Positions 59,662 through 64,000 of a stretch of DNA of 64,000 bases are shown here, piece after piece; the stretch's first letter is position 1; each line of letters starts with the position of its first letter. The notes below the pieces were generated by a model. That model was not told where the DNA came from and made no database searches. It was given only the letters and a program-made list of their open reading frames with translations. This DNA comes from an uncultured Clostridia bacterium (GTDB lineage: Bacteria; Bacillota; Clostridia; Oscillospirales; CAG-382). Made by a program: the position numbers and the translations under genes. Where the stretch lies: NCBI GenBank assembly GCA_947305675.1, contig CAMZED010000001.1, positions 6,445-70,444 of the forward strand, written 5' to 3'.

Positions 59662-61277
59662 CCCGCCGCGCTCTCTTCCGTTCGGGATTCCCGCCTGAGC
59701 GAGCCGACAATGCTCTTCCCCGAAAAAACCATAAGCGGAGCGGCGAACGCCGCAACGTAAACTCCGCTTCCCACCGCCGCGGCGACCGCGGCGGGGGCGC
59801 CCGAAGGGATAAAAAACTCCAAAGCCTTTACGGCGCAGAATCCACCCGAAGCCGCGCACAAAAGCGGGATAAACACGCCGCTTATAAGTTTCGGACGCGC
59901 GCCGGTCACCTTTGCCAGCCGCGCGCGGCAAAGCAGATAGGAAAACGTGTTGGAGATCACCAAAAGCCGCAAATATCCCTCTCCGCCCGAAGACGATACC
60001 AAAGTAAGAATAAGAACCACCCGCAAAGCCGAGTTGAGAACGGTGTATTTAAGCGTTTTGTTCTGCTCGCCGATGGCTTTAAGTATCCCGTCGCACACCG
60101 TTTCGATATACATAAAAGGCGTCACCGCGGCGAGCAGTCTTATCGCGCCGGCGGTGTTTTCGCCGGGATAAAACGCAGAACCGATCTGTTCCGGCAGAGC
60201 AAAGAACAGCCCTCCCGCCGCTATCGAAAACACTGATACGAACGACATCACTTTTTTTATCCTTTCGTTTCTCAGCGTTTTGTCTTCAAGCATATTAAGC
60301 CGGCTTATCTCCGGGGTGAACACCGATACAAGACTTCCCAGAAACGCGAAAGGGAAGAACAGCACCGGGATGACCATCCCCCTTATCACCCCGAACTGCG
60401 ATAAAGCGTAACTCCGGTCTCCGGAGAATTTTTCGAACGCAAACGGGACGAGCATCGTTTCGACGGTGTGGATTATGCTGGTAACATAGACCGAAAGCGA
60501 TATCGGCACAGTCACTTTTATAAGCTCGCGGCGGTTATCGGCGCGCGTTTCCGTCGGAAGAAAAACGCTTTTGGCGCGTCGTTCTCCAACAAACCGGAAC
60601 AAAAACAGAAAGGCGCAGGAAGACATCTCGGATACCGTCACGCCGATCACTATCCCGGTGCAGAGCCGCCGGGGATCGTTCACGTCGGCGAAAAATATCC
60701 CCAGAAAAAGCAATATCACCGCGAATTTCACGGCTTGTTCGAACAGCGAAGCCGACGAAGTGATCACGGCTTTTCGCTTGGCGATGAACCAGCCTTTCAA
60801 ACACGCCGCCGCCGCCATAAAAGGCATGCTGAGCGCAAGGATCCGCAAAGGCGCTCCGGCGCGGATATCGCCCAGAAAAATTTCGGCGATCTTGTTTGAA
60901 AATACAAGCATAAGCAGCGTTGCGGCGGCGCTTACCAAAGCCGAGGCGACAAAAGCGTTGGACATAACGAGACGCGCGTCGCCTTCGCTCCGCTCGCCTT
61001 TTTCGGCGACCATACGCGAAACCGAAACCGTGAATCCCGCCGTCGCAAACGTCGAAAACATCGAATAAACGCTTAGAATAAGCTGATAAAGCCCCATCCC
61101 TTCGCTTCCGATCCGCGCCGAGGTATAAAGCCGCAAAAACACGCCCGCCGTCTTGTTCAACAGCGACAGGGCCGTCATCCACGCCGCGCTGCGAATGATG
61201 AAAGAAGAGTTCGATTTGATCGTCCGCCACCCCCTGTTTTTAATGTTTATGCTTTTCAAGCGCCGGTTTATACGCAT
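59658..61277 (-). CDS. SpoVB-like polysaccharide flippase (MOP superfamily)
   Basis: About 539 residues, about 14 membrane helices, with the family start LLNKTAGVFLRLYTSARIGSEGMGLYQLI (around residues 38-66). SpoVB and its relatives are lipid-linked wall-precursor or polysaccharide flippases, needed for spore cortex in Bacillus. The start at ATG 61277 is one of several possibilities, with weak ribosome sites. Its stop overlaps spoIIIAA, so it probably belongs to the spoIIIA operon, which is not its Bacillus location. Confidence 0.87.
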   Translation of the reverse strand: MRINRRLKSINIKNRGWRTIKSNSSFIIRSAAWMTALSLLNKTAGVFLRLYTSARIGSEGMGLYQLILSVYSMFSTFATAGFTVSVSRMVAEKGERSEGDARLVMSNAFVASALVSAAATLLMLVFSNKIAEIFLGDIRAGAPLRILALSMPFMAAAACLKGWFIAKRKAVITSSASLFEQAVKFAVILLFLGIFFADVNDPRRLCTGIVIGVTVSEMSSCAFLFLFRFVGERRAKSVFLPTETRADNRRELIKVTVPISLSVYVTSIIHTVETMLVPFAFEKFSGDRSYALSQFGVIRGMVIPVLFFPFAFLGSLVSVFTPEISRLNMLEDKTLRNERIKKVMSFVSVFSIAAGGLFFALPEQIGSAFYPGENTAGAIRLLAAVTPFMYIETVCDGILKAIGEQNKTLKYTVLNSALRVVLILTLVSSSGGEGYLRLLVISNTFSYLLCRARLAKVTGARPKLISGVFIPLLCAASGGFCAVKALEFFIPSGAPAAVAAAVGSGVYVAAFAAPLMVFSGKSIVGSLRRESRTEESAAG

Positions 61278-61312
61278 TATCCCGCAGCGCCGAGGCGCGG
61301 GCAAAAAAAGTC

Positions 61313-61341
61313 TTGACAAACAGTAAAAAGGGTGTTATAAT
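61313..61341 (+). promoter_or_regulatory. Promoter of the T-box-controlled ligase gene
   Basis: TTGACA (61313-61318), 17 bp, TATAAT (61336-61341). Transcription should start near 61348, giving a leader of about 270 nt. Confidence 0.88.
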
Positions 61342-61347
61342 GCCGAC

Positions 61348-61575
61348 GATAAAAGCATGGACAAGGACACGGGGCTTTTCGTCCCGGCTTACAGAGAACT
61401 GCCGGTTGGTGCGAGGCAGCAAGCCGCCGATTCGCCTTATCACCTTCGAGCTGCATTTCCGAATCAACAGTAAGAAATGCCGGAGTTTCCGCCGTAAATC
61501 AAAGGGAATCGCGTCGTCGGCGCTGCAAATGAGCGGTATTTTTAAAGTCTCATCTTGCGATGGGGCTTTTTGTTT
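61348..61575 (+). promoter_or_regulatory. T-box leader, probable isoleucine (ATC) specifier, with terminator
   Basis: Stem I parts are clear: GACAAGGA (61360-61367), AGAGAACT (61393-61400) and GGTTGGTGCGAGGCAG (61404-61419). The specifier position, aligned with GAA-NNN-ACC layouts, is ATC (61439-61441), an Ile codon. AGTAAG follows at 61469-61474. A terminator AAAGTCTCATC-TTGC-GATGGGGCTTT (61544-61569) ends in T-rich DNA; ATGAG (61529-61533) can instead pair with CTCAT. The antiterminator bulge seems to read CGGT instead of TGGN, which departs from the consensus. Confidence 0.75.
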
Positions 61576-61621
61576 TGAACGGCGAGGTTCGGATAATTCT
61601 ATTTTTTAACAGGAGCAAAAA

Positions 61622-63910
61622 ATGGACGCACAAGTTAAGCTGATCGCCGCGCGTTTGAAATGGGCGCGTGAAAACCTCGATATAGCACCCTCGGTGCTCG
61701 CCTCCGCCTGCGATATCTCCGTCGAGGAATATCTCAGGCTCGAGAGCGGCGAGGAGGATTTTTCGTTCACTTTCCTTTATAAATGCGCGCTCGCGCTGGA
61801 TATGGATATATCCGAACTTGTATCCGGCAGCGATCCCAAACTTAATTTCTACAACCTTACCCGCGCCGGCGGCGGTATGCTTATAAAACGCGAAAAGGAT
61901 TTCGATTACCGCCATGTCGCTCCGCTTCTAAAAAACCGCAAGAGCGAACCTTTTATCGTCACCGCAAAATACGATGAATCGGCGCTTTACCGTCCGATCC
62001 ACCTCGCCACCCACAAAGGGCAGGAGTTCGATCTTATTTTAAGCGGGCGTCTGCGCGTTCAGCTCGGCGACCACATTTATACAATGTATCCCGGCGACAG
62101 CGTTTATTACGACAGCTCGCATCCCCACGGTATGATCGCCGAGGGCGGAGCGGACTGTACCTTCCTCGCCGTCGTTTACAAAGAGGGCGACGACGATCCC
62201 ACCGGCGAACCGATCGATTACGCTTCGGCTTCGATCGTCCCCGCCGTGAGTGAAGACGCCTATGCCGGCAGAATCTACAAGCAGTTCGTAACCGAGACCG
62301 AGGATGCCGACGGCAGGCTTACCGACATAAGCTTCCACTGCCCGGAAAACTTCAACTTCGGCTATGATGTCGTCGACGCGCTCGCTGCCAAGATCCCCGA
62401 TAAACGCGCGATCATGTGGGTCGGCAACGACGGGAGCGAAAAAGAGTTCACCTTTGCCGATATATCGCGTATGTCGTCAAAAGCCGCCAACTATCTTTCG
62501 ATGCTCGGCGTAAGCAGGGGCGACAGGGTGATGGTGGTGCTAAAAAGGCATTGGCAGTTCTGGGTGGTGATGATCGCGCTGCACAAGATCGGCGCCGTCG
62601 CCGTCCCGGCGACCAACCAGCTCGTCGAGCACGATTTTGAATACCGCTTCAACGTCGGCGAGATCAGCGCTGTGATCTGCACCGCCGACGGGAACACCGC
62701 TTCCGAGGCGGAACGCGCCGCGGCGCGCTGCCCGACGCTTAAATTAAAAATATCGGTCAACGGCGAACGCGAAGGCTGGGAGAATTTCGACGCGAACTTT
62801 ACCAGGTTCTCTTCCACCTTCAAGCGGGTAAGCACCCATAAAGACGATCCTTCGATAATGTTCTTTACGTCCGGAACGACGGGTTATCCCAAGCTCGCAA
62901 TGCACAGCTTTACTTATCCGCTCGGACATATCGTCACCGCGCGTTGGTGGCATTGCGTCGATCCCGACGGTCTGCATTTTACCGTCGCCGACACCGGGTG
63001 GGGCAAGGCGCTTTGGGGCAAGCTTTACGGTCAATGGTTCTGCGAAAGCTGCGTGTTCGTTTACGATTTCGACCGCTTCGACGCCGAAAAACTGCTTCCC
63101 ATGTTCGCAAAATACAACGTCACCTCGTTCTGCGCGCCGCCCACGATCTATCGCTTCCTTATCCGCCAGGATCTTTCGCGGTTCGATCTTTCATCGATCA
63201 AATACGCGACCATCGCCGGCGAAGCCCTCAATCCCGAGGTGTTCAACCGCTTCTATGAAGCCACCGGCGTAAAATTGATGGAATCGTTCGGTCAGACCGA
63301 AACGACGCTTACCGTGGGCAACCTTTTCGGGACCGAGCCGAAGCCCGGATCGATGGGCAAGCCCAGCCCGGCTTATAAAGTCGATATCGTCCGCGAGGAC
63401 GGAACTCCCGCCGCCATCGGCGAAACCGGCGAGATCGTTATCCGCGCCGACGAAAACGACCGCCCGATGGGACTGTTTATCGGGTATTATAAAAACGAAT
63501 CCGCCACGGCGGAGGTCCTGCACGACGGGCTTTACCACACCGGCGATACCGCCTGGCGCGACGAGGACGGATATTTCTGGTATGTCGGCAGGGTGGACGA
63601 CGTGATTAAATCCAGCGGCTACCGTATAGGTCCGTTCGAGATCGAAAGCGTTATAATGGAACTTCCCTACGTGCTCGAATGCGCCATAACCGGAGTCCCC
63701 GACGAGACCCGCGGCCAGGTCGTCAAAGCCACTATTGTGCTCACCAAAGACAAGTCGCCTTCGGAAGAGCTTGTAAAAGAGATACAAAATTACGTAAAAA
63801 CCCACACCGCGCCCTATAAGTATCCGCGCAGAGTCGAATTTGTCGAAAGTCTGCCAAAGACCATCTCCGGCAAGATCCGCCGCGCCGAAATAAGGAACAA
63901 TAACCGTTAA
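61622..63910 (+). CDS. XRE-cupin-acyl-CoA ligase fusion protein
   Basis: 762 residues in three parts: an XRE-like helix-turn-helix (about 1-66, RLKWARENLDIAPSVLASAC), a cupin barrel (about 95-200; FDLILSGRLRVQLGDHIYTM and GDSVYYDSSHPHGM) and an AMP-binding acyl-CoA synthetase (about 245-760). The ligase motifs are complete: FFTSGTTGYPKLAMHS, YHTGDTAWRDEDGYFWYVG, RVDDVIKSSGYRIGPFEIES and the catalytic Lys in PKTISGKIRR. It makes an acyl-CoA from an unidentified acid. The upstream T-box suggests branched-chain amino acid metabolism. AACAGGAGC precedes the ATG. Confidence 0.9.
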   Translation: MDAQVKLIAARLKWARENLDIAPSVLASACDISVEEYLRLESGEEDFSFTFLYKCALALDMDISELVSGSDPKLNFYNLTRAGGGMLIKREKDFDYRHVAPLLKNRKSEPFIVTAKYDESALYRPIHLATHKGQEFDLILSGRLRVQLGDHIYTMYPGDSVYYDSSHPHGMIAEGGADCTFLAVVYKEGDDDPTGEPIDYASASIVPAVSEDAYAGRIYKQFVTETEDADGRLTDISFHCPENFNFGYDVVDALAAKIPDKRAIMWVGNDGSEKEFTFADISRMSSKAANYLSMLGVSRGDRVMVVLKRHWQFWVVMIALHKIGAVAVPATNQLVEHDFEYRFNVGEISAVICTADGNTASEAERAAARCPTLKLKISVNGEREGWENFDANFTRFSSTFKRVSTHKDDPSIMFFTSGTTGYPKLAMHSFTYPLGHIVTARWWHCVDPDGLHFTVADTGWGKALWGKLYGQWFCESCVFVYDFDRFDAEKLLPMFAKYNVTSFCAPPTIYRFLIRQDLSRFDLSSIKYATIAGEALNPEVFNRFYEATGVKLMESFGQTETTLTVGNLFGTEPKPGSMGKPSPAYKVDIVREDGTPAAIGETGEIVIRADENDRPMGLFIGYYKNESATAEVLHDGLYHTGDTAWRDEDGYFWYVGRVDDVIKSSGYRIGPFEIESVIMELPYVLECAITGVPDETRGQVVKATIVLTKDKSPSEELVKEIQNYVKTHTAPYKYPRRVEFVESLPKTISGKIRRAEIRNNNR

Positions 63911-63924
63911 ACGGCAAATCTCCC

Positions 63925-63945
63925 CCCGGAACAACTCCCGGGGGT
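63925..63945 (+). terminator. GC hairpin after the ligase gene
   Basis: CCCCCGG and CCGGGGG around a short loop, just downstream of the stop, without a strong T-tract. Confidence 0.5.
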
Positions 63946-63976
63946 CTCAGCCTGAAGACAAAGTCTTCAGGCTGAG
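63946..63976. repeat. Perfect 14-bp inverted repeat
   Basis: CTCAGCCTGAAGAC, loop AAA, GTCTTCAGGCTGAG. It has no T-tract and its right end joins the 16-bp repeat copy at 63972-63987, so it may be part of an interspersed repeat. Confidence 0.7.
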
Positions 63977-63987
63977 CAGAGTGCAGA
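63972..63987. repeat. 16-bp interspersed repeat, copy 2
   Basis: Identical to 17761-17776 and followed by a similar segment (GAAGCG versus CAAAGCGG) before the window ends. Both copies lie at gene 3' ends. Confidence 0.5.
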
Positions 63988-64000
63988 GAAGCGAGATATT

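Overview
This window looks like the origin-proximal chromosome of an endospore-forming Clostridia (Bacillota), probably an uncultured Oscillospirales-type anaerobe. The evidence is a complete spoIIIAA-AH operon, a GerW/YtfJ spore protein, the rpmH-rnpA-yidD-yidC-jag block, dnaA-dnaN-recF-remB-gyrB-gyrA in order, T-box and BlaI-type regulation, and D-lactate and glycolysis genes. The taxon is an inference. Coding DNA is fairly GC-rich; the left 2.2 kb and the origin are AT-rich.

Layout. 0-2.5 kb: an accessory zone beside a tRNA-Val(GAC) gene, with a hypothetical gene, a RelB/Doc toxin-antitoxin pair, a small lipoprotein gene and several copies of the tRNA 3' end. 2.5-7.7 kb: ldhA, a ZIP transporter, then an M50 protease-scpA-scpB-DUF2953-gerW operon. 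7.8-16.7 kb: a housekeeping run (nusB, xseA, hslO, an SDR, dut, yhbY, rplS, lepB, rbgA, rnhB, yraN, thrC). 16.7-22.3 kb: a DUF1540 gene, a phosphoesterase, nagA with an atypical ROK protein, and a DUF4037/TPR pair. 22.4-26 kb: a BlaI regulator, an M56 sensor protease and a lipoprotein, with paired operators on the promoter. 26-34 kb: trkA-trkH, an RNB-fold protein without its catalytic aspartates, a perfect parS site, a solute-binding lipoprotein and pgk-tpiA. 34-39.7 kb: jag, yidC, yidD, rnpA, rpmH, a membrane glycosyltransferase-like gene, and dnaA. 39.7-39.9 kb: an oriC-like dnaA-dnaN spacer with DnaA-trios. 39.9-47.5 kb: dnaN, recF, remB, gyrB, gyrA and a phosphopantetheinyl transferase. 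47.5-52 kb: mrp, a DUF6062 gene, an intergenic array of six DnaA-box-like nonamers, tsaD-rimI, a lipoprotein and dCMP deaminase. 52-54.9 kb: an ECF sigma factor and a VWA membrane protein. 55-61.3 kb: the spoIIIA operon preceded by a SpoVB-like flippase. 61.3-64 kb: a T-box leader, apparently isoleucine-specific, controlling an XRE-cupin-acyl-CoA ligase fusion.

Most of the content is conserved core biology. The least ordinary items are the T-box/ligase unit, the two equally spaced triplets of DnaA boxes at 49.1-49.3 kb, the RNB pseudoenzyme next to parS, the tRNA-Val accretion zone and the BlaI-M56-propeller unit whose sensor domain is not a penicillin-binding domain. Promoters are mostly TTGATT/TTGACA, 17 bp, TATAAT. 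Gene names rest on motif recognition from the sequence alone; no database search was run.
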